A stretch of 62,190 bases of DNA from Glomus cerebriforme (Eukaryota; Glomeromycota; Glomeromycetes; Glomerales; Glomeraceae), in NCBI GenBank assembly GCA_003550305.1, contig QKYT01000071.1:147649-209838 (forward strand), read 5' to 3'. A model generated the notes under the pieces. That model was not told the origin of the DNA, did no database searches, and worked only from the letters and a program-made list of their open reading frames with translations. The translations under genes were made by a program, and so were the position numbers. Of this stretch, positions 22,207 through 33,721 are shown in pieces. Positions within the stretch are counted from its first letter, which is position 1. Each line of letters begins with the position of its first letter.

Positions 22207-23947
22207 GTTGGTGGTCAATATAGTAATAGTTAGAGATGGCACGTGATTTAAAAGATGTTTTAAAACAATTTAAATCAGTTTTTTATTGTTTTAAAACATT
22301 TTTTTTTGTTTTAAAACACTGATCGGCATGATTATAATATATATTTTAATCAATAAACAACCTTTTTTGTATTTTTAAGTAACCTTTCATATTTCATAAG
22401 TGATCTCTAAATGATGCAAATATGTATTACGTATAGTAAAGGCTATTAAAGTGCTTAATGTTTTAAAGTATATTTTTTGCCATCCCTATAGTAGTCATAA
22501 ATAACCTGTACTTCAACTCAACATTTATTAAAATCATTTAAAATGAATAATATTATTAGTATTTAATGTGCTACAAGAATAAATAATAATTAGAATTTAT
22601 GTATTCATGTACCTACTATTAATGGAGCATTGGAAAAACTTTAAATTTTGTCAAAAATAAAATTTAGTATATCTTTTCAATTTTATTTGCCATAATAAAT
22701 TATAAATAACGTGATGTTTTGTTTGGGCGTAATTTGATTCAGTTCAGGAGTAAATATTATTTATAATCATATTTACACGTTAAATTACACATGAATTCCT
22801 TCGAAGTTTTTTAATTCAATTACTAACATTACGCAAAATTTAGTTATCGCACAAGATTTTTTTTTTATTATTTATCCAGAAATATGTTAAAATATTTATA
22901 ATAATGATCAGAGGTACAATTCATTCTTTTAGCAAAAATTTTTTTTTGTGCAGATTGGCTGTTGCTTATATAGTAATTCATTTAATTTCATTAATTTATT
23001 GCATAGACAATGGCTCAGCAAGTAGCTCAATTATTAAGCCACCTTTATTCTGAAAAATGAATTTTAAGTTATGTTTGCATGATCAACATTTTAATTATTA
23101 ATTAATCGGATTTGATAATATATTTTACTATATTGGAAAGTCATAGACTCGATGTTCGATACATCTAAAAAAAAAAAAAAAAAATTAAATGCTTATACCA
23201 AACCAATTAAATTTGACAGCTCTATCTATCTATCTATATATTGCCAAAATTTGAATTAAAGCAATTGATATGGTTTAGATGCAGGCATTAAGTAAATTAG
23301 TATGATTATTAAGCGATAAATATTTATTATTAAGGTTATCACTTAATAGTTCAGAATTATTTATTTTATTGTACACAAAGTAACTGTGTATTAGATACAT
23401 GGGTAAACTTCATGATGCATTTGGATCTAAAATCATAAAATTTTATATCGTATGGCCATCCAACGATTATAGAAAGACAAGACATAGCTTATTAGAATCG
23501 TCTCATTATCAATTGTTGCCATTACGATCTTATTGATCTTGACATTCATCGTTAGTTGTATTATTATAAACAATTTATTGGTTAATTGTAGAAAATGAAC
23601 TTATAAAAGGTTAATTAGCGTGCTCCGTCATTTGTGATAAAATCGAAGTAACGTCACTTTTTTTTCTAACGGTTATTTATAATAAATCCAACAGATTATA
23701 TAAATTCGTATTTTTTATCCAGACAATTTTTTTTAAAAAAAATTACCTAAGGGAAAAAGTCTCTTTCATATTCAAATTCTTGATTTTTTTTGTATAAGAT
23801 ATTCTAAAATAATAAACCTCCAAAAGGATTTTCCTTCCAACCAAAGAATAGATAATTTAGTTAAAAATTTATTTTACATATTAATTTCTCAAAATACCAT
23901 CAGCAAATTTCTTTAATTATGACATTAAGAAATATAGTATACTAATT
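22207..23947. other. Intergenic region upstream of FVDAV copy 2
   Basis: No gene seen. It holds three nested 'gttttaaaac' palindromes (22255-22320), a CACGTG at 22240, a run of 17-18 A near 23168, a short CTAT repeat at 23221, and a T8A8 tract at 23727-23742. Confidence 0.45.
23001..23050 (+). repeat. Dispersed intergenic motif, copy 2
   Basis: Begins GCATAGACAATGGCTCAGC and ends TTAAGCCACCTTTATT. It matches 27371-27420 closely and 4286-4320 in reverse. It lies about 0.9 kb upstream of FVDAV copy 2. Confidence 0.5.
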
Positions 23948-24772
23948 ATGCGAACAACCATTTCTCATGCTAATATTTTTAATGTAACTGAAATATTAGG
24001 CAATTTAGCTAACAAATACACACATCCTATTGTAATAGATTGGTGTATGCACAATAATATTATTGATGATAATACAATAAACATTTTTAAACCAAAAGAT
24101 AATAACTTTCAAAAATTTGTTGATGCAGTAACTAGCGAAAATATCGAACCTATGCAAATTATATTAACTGCTAGTGTCCAAACTTATAAACAAATTTTTC
24201 CTGCTAACTTTTCGTCTCTCGTAACTTTTATGAAATTTGTTCTTGGATTAACTTACCTTCTAAGGGATTCAAATTTAATACGTCCTAAAGATGTTTACCC
24301 ATTCATTGGAATAACATACGTTGTATACAATAAAATAGATAATTCCTTATTATTGGACGCTAATCCTAATAATAAGGCTCTTATTTTACAAGATATTCGT
24401 AATTTATGGACTATTTTTCTTTTCAGAAAGACTAATAGTCATACTAATGAGTAAGTAAAATTTCTTATTATTATTGCGGTTTAATTTTTTTTTTATCTTA
24501 CGTACATTATTTAATAGAAATGGGGAATGGGAAGATCTAATTCACGAAACTAAGTATCCAATTTCCACTGATTCAAGTAGAGTGTGAGTAAATTATATAT
24601 ATATAAAAAAATATGGCGTCATACTAATTATAACAATTATCTGTTAAATTACAGGAATTTAACGCCGGCATTTAATATCATTGATCCTGGTGCTTCTCGA
24701 ACTTCAACTCCTTTGTCATTTTATATTCAAGAAGTGTTAACTTCAACACTTGAAGATGTAATTAAGATTTAA
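23948..24772 (+). CDS. FVDAV family protein, copy 2 (three exons, 228 aa)
   Basis: Function unknown. Exons are 23948-24450, 24518-24583 and 24655-24772, using GTAAGT and GTGAGT donors and ATAG/ACAG acceptors. The joined frame is open. Motifs in order are EILGNLANKYT, FQKFVDAVTS, TFMKFVLGLTYLL, PFIGITYVVYNKID and DIRNLWTIFLFRK in exon 1, NGEWEDLIHETKYPIS in exon 2, and NLTPAFNIID to LEDVIKI in exon 3. It differs from copy 1 at many positions while keeping frame and splice sites, which suggests selection. Its downstream flank (24800-25040) matches that of decayed copy 3. I chose the ATG at 23948, which aligns with the other MRTAI/MRTTI starts. Confidence 0.8.
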
Positions 24773-26182
24773 CTGTTTAAATTTATTATATATTTGGAAT
24801 TGATAGTTTTTAGGATTTTTTTTTTTTTTCCTGTCTCTTTATAAAAATTTCATTTCATCAATTATAATAGTAACTGGTAAGAAAAAATGAAAAATGACTA
24901 TATCAATTTTTAATTAAATATAATTGTATCCATAAAGATATCTTGAAGCAGACGTCTAAAATTACACATCATATCCAAACGTGGTAGAACCATAACTTTG
25001 TCAAACCTAACATGTGGCAGTACTGTGGCTTCAATTTTTTAATTATTTGTAAACAAAAATAAAATCCCTTCTTACTTTGGGATTAAGCTTTATTGAAATT
25101 ATCGCCAAATTAATTAATTAATGTTATAGAACGTGTTGTTCTTCATAATCAAAATCATAAATGTTTTTGTCATTAAAACAATCATCGATTTTTTTTTATT
25201 TATTGACTTATTGATTTTCTCAATTAGGGCAGATAATGTTAAACACGAAAAAAAATATATATCGTCATTGGATAAAATTTTTAAATTATTTGTTTATAAA
25301 TAAATATTCTTCTTAGAAAATAGAAAATAAAAATGGAAAAGAATTATTTTCTATAATCAAACTCACTGGACTATAGTTTATATATTTAAATTATCATTTC
25401 GGGGTAATCCGAAATTGATAAATGAAATTCTTATTACTAACCGCGGTGAAGGATTATCAAATGTATTATTAGTTATCTTCATTTTTATTTTTATTTTATT
25501 TTATTTTATTTTTATTTTATTTTATTTTATTTTATTTTATTTATTTATTTTATTTTATTTTATTTATTTTATTTTATTTTATTTATTTATTTTATTTTAT
25601 TTTATTTATTTTATTTATTTATTTTATTAAAATATGAAAATTTTGATTTATATATTTTTTCATTTTAAGAAAAATTTCTAACCAAAGTTTGGTGCCTTTG
25701 ATAAAATAAATTATCCAATTTTCATGAATAGAAAGATTTTATTTTTTATCTAGACATAAATTTTTTTTTTTTCAAAAAAGGATAATAATATTTGAATGAG
25801 CGAAACTTTTCATAATAATCATAATTTTTACATTATAAATTTTTGAATCGTGGATATCTTTTTTAGTTTCGCCCAATTTGATCTGTATAAGTATTTCCAA
25901 ATTAGAGTTTCAGAGATTCGGTCTAATAGGAAGTTCATTGAGCCGAAACGTTTCAGATTTTGAAAAATAGTTTCGACCGCAACATTACCACAATTATCGT
26001 CGATTGTGAAATTATATATGATTGTATGATTGTTGCTTTTAATAATTCATTATTTAATTCATTATTTAATTGATTTTTAAAGAAAATTTTTTCTCCAATA
26101 AAAACTCTTTTAATTTTTTTTTTTTTAGGATATATTACTCGATCAAATGCTCCTTCTTAATGAATTATACTTTTATACTTAG
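24773..26182. other. Intergenic region with duplicated flank and microsatellite
   Basis: The first 270 bases match 29740-30060 downstream of copy 3. 'tactgtggcttcaattttt' is at 25021. The (TTTTA)n tract is listed separately. Bases 25730-25830 match blocks near 30410 and 30840. No gene is supported. Confidence 0.5.
25478..25628. repeat. (TTTTA)n microsatellite with TTTA interruptions
   Basis: About 150 bases of TTTTA units mixed with TTTA. The long open frame through it is an artefact of the repeat. Confidence 0.9.
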
Positions 26183-26421
26183 GTTAATACATTTGATCCT
26201 AGTATTAATATCACTCAACCGCAACCTGTTATAATAAAGGATGAAATCACTAAAATGAAAATTATAATTGGATCATTATGTGGGGTTATAGGTATCGCAA
26301 TTATAATTGTAGCATTTTGTATATTATAAATGGAAGAAAAAAGATGATAAAACACTTAGAATACCTAGTGAAAGGGTGGTAACATGCAGCATCATAAATC
26401 AAAAAAAAAAATTCATCTGTA
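26183..26421 (+). pseudogene. Last-exon relic of a membrane-anchored protein
   Basis: After an acceptor-like 'ttatacttag', the frame reads VNTFDPSINITQPQPV, then a clear membrane segment (IIIGSLCGVIGIAIIIVAFCI). A frameshift follows, and the tail continues YKWKKKDDKTLRIPSERV with a basic stop-transfer patch. This looks like the C-terminal anchor of a single-pass surface protein; in Rhizophagus such tails occur on Kelch-type proteins, but that is inference. No upstream exons are recognisable. Confidence 0.5.
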
Positions 26422-26611
26422 ATATATACTGTGTATATTTGCTTTTTTAAAGAAAGAACTCTTTTAAAACTAATTTTAAAGTTTGTTAAAATAATATATG
26501 ACTTTGAATAAGTATTGATTTTCGTTCGAATTACTCAATATGTGAATCACGTGTAAGTAATTCAATATATAATAATTTATTTATATTACTAATCAATTAT
26601 TATCCAAGTAG

Positions 26612-26866
26612 AAATGGTGAATGGGATATTCTAATTCAAGAAACTCAAAATACTGTTTTGGTTGATTCAAGTAGAGTGTGAGTAAATTTTTGGTTCCATA
26701 TACAATACACATGTATTTATTTATATATAAACTTGTTTAATGAATTATAGGGATTTAACACCCGCATTTAATATTATTGAACGTGGTAATTCGAACTTCG
26801 GCTCCCTTATCGGTTTACATTGAAAATTCGTTAATTCAAGTACTTAATGATGTAATTGATATTTAA
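26612..26866 (+). pseudogene. FVDAV family copy 5, exons 2 and 3 only
   Basis: Exon 2 (26612-26677, 66 nt) and exon 3 (26751-26866) are present with intact splice sites. Exon 1 is missing: upstream, only intron-1-like sequence from about 26550 is recognisable. Exon 3 is 116 nt instead of 118 because two bases are lost in the SRTSA region, shifting the frame. The 73-base intron between the exons is identical to that of copy 4 (32787-32859), so the two are closely related or have exchanged sequence. The downstream flank to about 27060 also matches that of copy 4. Confidence 0.85.
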
Positions 26867-28829
26867 TTGTACCAAAGTTTTGAATAAAATTTCAAAACCG
26901 GATAATTATCATGACTTGTTTTATAATGCCTTAAGAAAGGTTGACCAGCATTAGTTGAATTTTTTCGAGCTATTTGTTGATCATGGCATGACTTACGAAA
27001 AAATATTCTTCTTTATTTTGACTTATTAATTAAATAATCTATTTTAAAGTAGTTTTTAGATCGGCCCCAAATTTAACAGGATTGTGTCATATTTAAACCT
27101 CAACTTGTTACACTGTATGTAAAATAATGTTATAAATGACTCAACTTTTTATGCTTATTGTTAAACATTTTATAATATCAGAAATATATAGTATTATGTT
27201 AGATAAAATAAAAATATTTATAATAAAAAAAAATAACAAAATGTGTTAATTCGGCGAAATGCGGTAATACGAAATTTTTGTAAAATGTTTCGGCCAAGAC
27301 TGTGTATTAACCATTTTTAATTGTGATTTTCACGTACAGAAAATTTAATGATAGTCATTGTAACATTGTTGCATAGACAATGGCTCAGCTAATGGCTCGG
27401 TTGTCAAGCCACTCTTATTTTTTAATTTTTCCATAAAGTTGCATAATTACGCCCAATGGTTCATTATACAGTAACGTGATTGCAATCTAAACTCGATATA
27501 TAATTTAAATGATCGTTGTCAGTACATAAACAGTTAACGGGATATTCTTATCTAAGTTTTTAAGTTTTTGCCTACAAAAGGAAATCAATTTGACTATTGA
27601 AACTAAACCAGAGATTTTATCATTTATTATCTTTATATAGAAAGATTTTTTTCCCAAAACATTGATAAAAGTAAATAAATTAAAACAATTAAAATTATAT
27701 TATAAATTAGTATGACATAACTTTTTTAAAAGTATATATACTGTATTTTTTAAATACCTAAAAGGAAAAAAGAATGCTACCAACATTTTACTGCCTAAGT
27801 TTTTACTTTTATACTACTTTTATCCAGAATATATGAAGATTTGATAACTCTATACTGAAAACATCATTCATTCTTTATCGAAATTATAAATCATGATGAC
27901 AAATTTTTTTAACAATCAGAAATCAGGTTTGTTGCATAATCATAATTCATAAACCAAGCCTAAATAACCTACAAATAACCTACAGAGACAATTTTGTGCG
28001 GTGTGGCTTCAATATTCCTTATTATTTTGGGATTCTGTTTAATATTTACTAGTGATTTACGCTTAGTTTATAGATTTGTATTTCAAAAATGAAAATGGAA
28101 ATAATTAAAAAATTTTTTTGATCTTTGTTTATAGATAAACAGAAGGGTGGGAAAATAAAAAATGAAACTCTGCAAATGGCACGTCAATTAAAAATAATTA
28201 CCAAGAAAAAATAACAATAAAGATTATTTTTTTAAGTCTGAGGTTTTCAGTAGCGCTAGCAAACTTCTATCTGGACAATTGTTTTTTTTTTTAAAAAAAA
28301 TAATCAGTAATATTTGACCACTAATAATTCTCACATTTTAAAATGATTTTCTTTCGACCAAATTTATTGATCTCTATGAAGTCATGTGACTAAAAACTAT
28401 TATTATTTTATATATTGCTTCGATTCCAGGCAATATAAGGTTTAGGTAACTGATTTAATAAAAAATTAAGATAACAACAGATTTTTCGATGACTATGACT
28501 TATTTGGTTGCTTGCTATCGCTTTTTGATTAATGCACGTGAAGTTCACTGCATTAAATCATCACTCCACTTGTACTGTATAATATTAATTTATATTATGC
28601 ATTGTGACAAATAGGTCGTCTCAACTAAAAACGAAATATATGATCTACAAAAATGCATTGACCCCTCTACTTTTGATCAGTAAGATTTATATGTCCATTT
28701 TTTTTTGCACAAGATTGTTAGTTTCTTATTAAATATTTCTACCAGTTTCTTTGAAGTATAAAGATATAAATCTAAGCTCTCATCGACTTTACCTTCTTGA
28801 ATGTAAATTTTTCAACGCATGAAATTTAT
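26867..28829. other. Intergenic region
   Basis: The first 190 bases duplicate the flank of copy 4. The dispersed motif lies at 27371-27420, a 'gtgtggcttcaat' block at 28001, a T11A8 tract at 28282-28300 and a CACGTG at 28535. No gene is supported. Confidence 0.45.
27371..27420 (+). repeat. Dispersed intergenic motif, copy 3
   Basis: Begins GCATAGACAATGGCTCAGC and ends TCAAGCCACTCTTATT, as at 23001-23050. It lies about 1.6 kb upstream of decayed FVDAV copy 3. Confidence 0.5.
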
Positions 28830-28993
28830 TTAACATTAACCAAGGCTTCTATATATAATATTTTTAAATCGATCTTATTTATCGCGAGAATAATTGAGAG
28901 CGTAATAAAATAAGTTTGGCGATTTTGTAATAGAGTAACTTATAAATATTTAGCCACAAGATAATTTTAGCTACGCAACGCATTAATTGAAAA
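28830..28993 (+). promoter_or_regulatory. Conserved upstream block of FVDAV copy 3
   Basis: Shares with 31994-32147 a series of blocks up to the ATG: 'aaggcttctata', 'taaatcgatcttatt', 'atcgcgagaataattga', 'agcgtaataaaa' and 'cattaatt'. The palindrome TCGCGA stands out in AT-rich surroundings. The conservation may reflect function or simply recent duplication. Confidence 0.5.
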
Positions 28994-29739
28994 ATGCGAA
29001 CAGCTATTGATCATGATAATATTGATAACGTATCTGAAATATCAGCCAATTTATTTAACAAATATATGAATTCTCACATAATAGATTTGTGTATCCACAA
29101 TAATATTATTCGTAACGTTTTAAAACCGAAAGATCGTAATTTTCAAAGATCTGTTGATGCAGTAACTAGCCGAAATATTGATATTACAAAAATCACTAAA
29201 GCTCAAACGTCAACAAATTTTATCTCATAATTCACCGGTAACTTTTATGAAATTTGTCCTGGGATTAACTTATCTTTTAACACATTTAAATCTTATTCAA
29301 TCATTTATTGGGATAACATATACAATAAATAGACAATTCATCATCATTAAATGTTTATAACAAGGGACTTATTTTACAAGACATTCGGAATTTATGGAGT
29401 ATTTTTCATTTCGGGATGAGTAAAATTTCTTATTATGATTGCGGTTTAATTTTTTTTATCTTACGTACATAATTTAATAGAAATGGTAAATGGAAAGATC
29501 TAGTAATTCACGAAACTAAGTATCCAACCTTTACTGATTCAAGTAGAGTGTGAATAAATTTGTCCCATTTATATATATTTATGAAAAATATTGCGTCAGT
29601 TTAATTATAAAAATCATCTGTTAAATTACAGGAATTTAATGCCCGCGTTTAACATCATTGATCTTGGTACTCAATTCCCTTGTCAGTTTATATTAAAAAT
29701 GCGTTAATTTCAACACTTAATGATGTGATTAATATTAAA
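28994..29739 (+). pseudogene. FVDAV family copy 3, decayed
   Basis: Exon 1 begins MRTAIDHDNIDNVSEI and keeps frame to about 29227, then stops. TFMKFVLGLTYLL resumes in another frame. The VYNKID block is mostly deleted, and LILQDIRNLWSIF follows before the exon end. Exon 2 (about 29482-29550) has an extra triplet, and its donor is GTGAAT. Exon 3 (from about 29632) lost the SRTS codons and its stop codon. Donor, frame and stop damage make it a pseudogene. Its upstream block matches copy 4 and its downstream flank matches copy 2. Confidence 0.85.
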
Positions 29740-31993
29740 TTTCTTTATATTGGTATCGATAGTTCTTATTTTCTTTCCTGTCTTTTTATAAAATTTCATT
29801 TCATCAATTATAATGTAACTGGTAAGAAAAATGAAAAACGACAATATCAATTTTTCAATTAATATAATTGTATCCATAAAGATTTTCCTTATTGATCTCG
29901 CGAATAAAAGTATTGGTTTTTAACCAATCAGATATGTCAGCATTTTTCATAGTATCCTAACGTGGACACGTGGTAGAAATCAGGTTTTCACATAACTTTG
30001 TCAAACCTAACATGTGGCAATACTGTGGCTTCAATTTTTCAATTATTCGTAAATCAAAATCTTATTTTGGGATAGCTTTGTTGATGAAATTACACTTTGT
30101 TTTTCATACTTAAATTGGTGATTTATTTTTTATTGATTTACTCCATTAGGACTGATAATATTTAACCAATGGACATCGAAATATATTTAATTTTTTAAAT
30201 TATCTGAAAGAACTATGTTAAATAATCGGTCTAATAAATTTGTTTTTATTATTAATTTTTTTTGTGCGACTCTATATTTTTAAATATTTTATTACATGTA
30301 AATCTAAAAGAAAACATGAAAATTTTGATTTATGTATTTTTTTATTTTAAGGAAAATTTCTAATCAAAAATTTTTAAAGTTTGGTGTCTTTGATAAAATA
30401 TACAATTTTATGAATAGAAAGATTTTTTCTTTTATACAGACATAAATTTTTTTTTAAAAAAACAATATTATGACGGTTGTCAAATCAAACAAGTCACTTC
30501 TGAATGTAAATGACTTAGTCCTTTTTTCAATGTCAAATGTCCAAATTGTACGAGCGTTGTGTAATGTTGAGTGAGCCCAGAATTTTGTATGTAATTTTTA
30601 TTTCCTAATTTGGCTTGATTCAGAACAATAAGAAATTTATTTTTATTATTTCCATCTAATTTAATTCAAGATATAAATTTTGTCCAATATTTTATATTAT
30701 AAATGCAATATTTAACGTTAAATAGTCACACAAAAATAATCGATAATGTAATAAATAATTACTAAAAAATAACTTTGTTTTTTTTAAAGTGAGGTTTCCA
30801 GCAGGAGTACAAAGATTCTTATTTATACATTTTTTTTTTTTTTTTGAAAAAAATGATAATAATATTCGAACGAGCGAAAACTTTCATAATAATTTTTACA
30901 TTCTAAAATTTTTCTTGCGAATAAATATATTGATATTTTTTAAAAGGTTGTAAAATTATCACATACACTTCCCCAGTATTACCACCAAATTTTCTACCCA
31001 CGTGATCATAGTAAAATATTTGTCACCTATGTCACACCTCTGTGTTTCCATATAGAATTTTTCCAGTGGTTAAAAACCTATTTGTCACGATTAATTCTTA
31101 ATGCCATAATGCCGGCCAAAAGTCACGTGGGTAGAAATTTGACATTTATCAGTAATCACGTGATACCATATCATTGGTCAAAATTAATACAGCCGAAAGA
31201 ATACTAACAAACCTGTTATAGTAAATTATGGCATTGGCGCCTCAATCACTAGACTAGAAGTTTATTATCTATATTATTCTAAAATTGTAGCACTCGTAAT
31301 TTTTGTACAATATTTGTGATCATCGTCTAACAAAAGAATAGTTGAATATGAAATGAACTTCTCAATCGATTAAAAACCAATGACACATTTTTATGGTAAT
31401 CCTTAATAATCTATACATACTATTTTGGCATTCTCGAAGAAAATCCATATTAATATATCTGTAAAAGATTGGGTTTAAACAAATAAACATTTTTCCAACA
31501 AAATGACTTTTAAACATTTTTCTTTTTTTGACTTCAGTTTAGCCTTCGGATTTATTTTTTTTGGCGTTCTTTATAAACAAAACAGCGATCATTTATTATA
31601 TTGATCATCCAACACTTGTACTTTATAATATTTAATTTATATTATGCATTGTGGCGAATTTTTTTTTTTTTGGCGGATTTTCAAAAAGTTGAAATTTTTT
31701 CGGAAAAAAGAATATGAAATTTTTTTTGTGTTCAAAACAAATAATAATAGATTATGGTATATTTTATAAATTATGAATATTACATAAATTGTTTGTTTAT
31801 GAATATTACATAAATTGTTTGTTTATTAGTAAAATATTATATGGACGTGTCTATTTTCATGACGGTTTCATGGAAAATATAAAATCTCAAATATTTCAGC
31901 TTTTGTTTTATTTATCATTTTAGAAATATTAATATTAAATCCTTCTAAATCTACCTCCATTTCTCTTTTGAAATTTATTAATTTTTTTTTTAA
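29740..31993. other. Intergenic region with duplicated pieces
   Basis: Holds 'tactgtggcttcaattttt' at 30021, two versions of a T-run followed by 'ataatattcgaacgagcgaaa'-type sequence, an inverted repeat at 30987-31140, and CACGTG at 29967, 30999, 31124 and 31157. Bases 31590-31660 resemble 28550-28620. No gene is supported. Confidence 0.45.
30987..31140. mobile_element. Short inverted-repeat element with CACGTG in both arms
   Basis: AAATTTTCTACCCACGTGA at 30987-31005 faces TCACGTGGGTAGAAATTT at 31123-31140, which is 18 of 19 bases paired. The spacer is about 117 bases and non-coding. It could be a MITE or a pair of regulatory sites. Confidence 0.5.
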
Positions 31994-32147
31994 TGTTAAT
32001 TAAGGCTTCTATACATAGTATTATTAAATCGATCTTATTTTATCGCGAGAATAATTGAAAGCGTAATAAAAATAAGCCTGATTGGACTTTGTCATATAAA
32101 TATTTTACCACCAAGATAATTTAACTACGCAATGCATTAATTAAAAA
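31994..32147 (+). promoter_or_regulatory. Conserved upstream block of FVDAV copy 4
   Basis: Matches 28830-28993 upstream of copy 3 in block order, including the TCGCGA palindrome and the sequence immediately before the ATG. Confidence 0.5.
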
Positions 32148-32977
32148 ATGCGAACAGCTATTGGTCACGATAATATTTATAACGTATCTGAAATATTAGC
32201 CAATTTCTTTAACAAATATACACATTCACACATTANAAATTGGTATCTACACAAAAATAATAATGATAATAATGACATAACAAAAATTTTAAAACCAAAA
32301 GATCGTGATTTCCAAAGATTTGTTGATGCAGTAACCAGCCAAAATATCGATCCTACGAAAATTATACTAACTACTAGTATCCAAACATATCAACAAATTT
32401 TTCCTAATGATTGTACGAAACTAATAACTTTTATGAAATTCGTTCTTGGATTAACTTACATTTTAATACATTTAAATCCTATACATCTTGAAGATTTTTA
32501 TCCATTCATTGGGATAACATATTTTATTTATGATAAAATATATAATTCACCATTGTTAAACGCTTATAATAAAGGTCTTATTTTACAAGACATTCGGAAT
32601 TTATGGAGTATTTTCCTTTTTAAGAAGACTAATAATCACACCAACTTGTAGGTAATTCAATATATCATTATTATTTAATAATTTTTTACCTTACATACTG
32701 AATAATTATTATTCAAATAGAAATGGTGAGTGGGATATTCTAATCAAAGAAACTCAAAATATTGTTTTGACTGATCCGAGTAGAGTGTGAGTAAATTTTT
32801 GGTTCCATATACAATACACATGTATTTATTTATATATAAACTTGTTTAATGAATTATAGGGATTTAACACCCGCATTTAATATTATTGAACATGGTAATT
32901 CTCGAACTTCGGCTCCCTTATCGCTTTATATTGAAAATTCATTAATTCAAGCACTTAATGATGTAATTAATATTTAA
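32148..32977 (+). CDS. FVDAV family protein, copy 4 (three exons, 227 aa)
   Basis: Function unknown. Exons are 32148-32647, 32721-32786 and 32860-32977, with donors GTAGGT and GTGAGT; the joined frame is open. Family motifs FQRFVDAVTS, TFMKFVLGLT, PFIGITYF and DIRNLWSIFLFKK are present, then NGEWDILIKET and LNDVINI. It has one ambiguous base at 32236 (codon 30). Bases 32165-32459 are identical to copy 6 (36707-36413), including that ambiguous base, while sequence after them diverges sharply. Intron 2 is identical to copy 5. The gene therefore looks mosaic. The first intron's donor GTAGGT is weaker than in the other copies. Confidence 0.8.
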
Positions 32978-33721
32978 CTATTTGGATTTATTTTTGAACC
33001 AAGTTTTCTGCATGTGGATAATCATCGTGGCTTTTTTTATAATGCCTTAAGAAGGCTTGGCCAGCATTAGTTATCTGACGCACAACATATTCACTGTATT
33101 ATAAAAGAAAAAAATTTTCGATTATTTGCTTAGTAAATTTTGAATGGCACGGCTTATAAAAGAATATCATTATTTTTATTGACTTGTTAATTAAATAATC
33201 TATTTCAAAGTAGTTTTTCTTTAATGATTCAAAAATTAAACATGCTGTCATTAAAACATGAAAATCCAATAAAGTTCTATTTGAAAAGAATTGAAGAAAG
33301 GTTTATAAAAAAACTTCTCGTGCTTAATTTCAATATTATATAAAATTATTATCCGGTGCGAAACTATATTTCTATGCACTATGAAAAAATTCAGTCACGT
33401 GGGTGTCACAAGCCGTTCTATGTCCAAGCCAATCAAATCGTACTATGATCACGTGTAATGGTTTTTTGTTTACCATATCTCAACGGATCCCATTTCCTAG
33501 TTATAATATATATAGCTATGTAAGTATCAATAAATGAGATAAATAACAAATAAGTCAAGTTCCTTCAATGACAAATTTTGTGAATTTATCAATATCTGAA
33601 ATCCTTAATATTTCGTTTTCTTTTCTCGAGGGTTTTCTATCGCACTTGGTATGATAACTGATGGATGACAAAATAGAATATCATCAAAACTGTTCCCAGA
33701 ATATTGCGACAACATTCTACC
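32978..33721. other. Intergenic region, part of the duplicated FVDAV-copine unit
   Basis: The first 250 bases match the flank of copy 5. The segment around 33280-33330 ('aaacttctcgtg') and 33520-33600 ('aataagtcaa', 'atctgaaatcc') matches 39890-40085 beside the intact copine. No gene is supported. Confidence 0.5.

Noticed and set aside
25415..25630. 71-codon frame rich in F, I, L and Y
   Set aside because: It is a translation of the TTTTA microsatellite.
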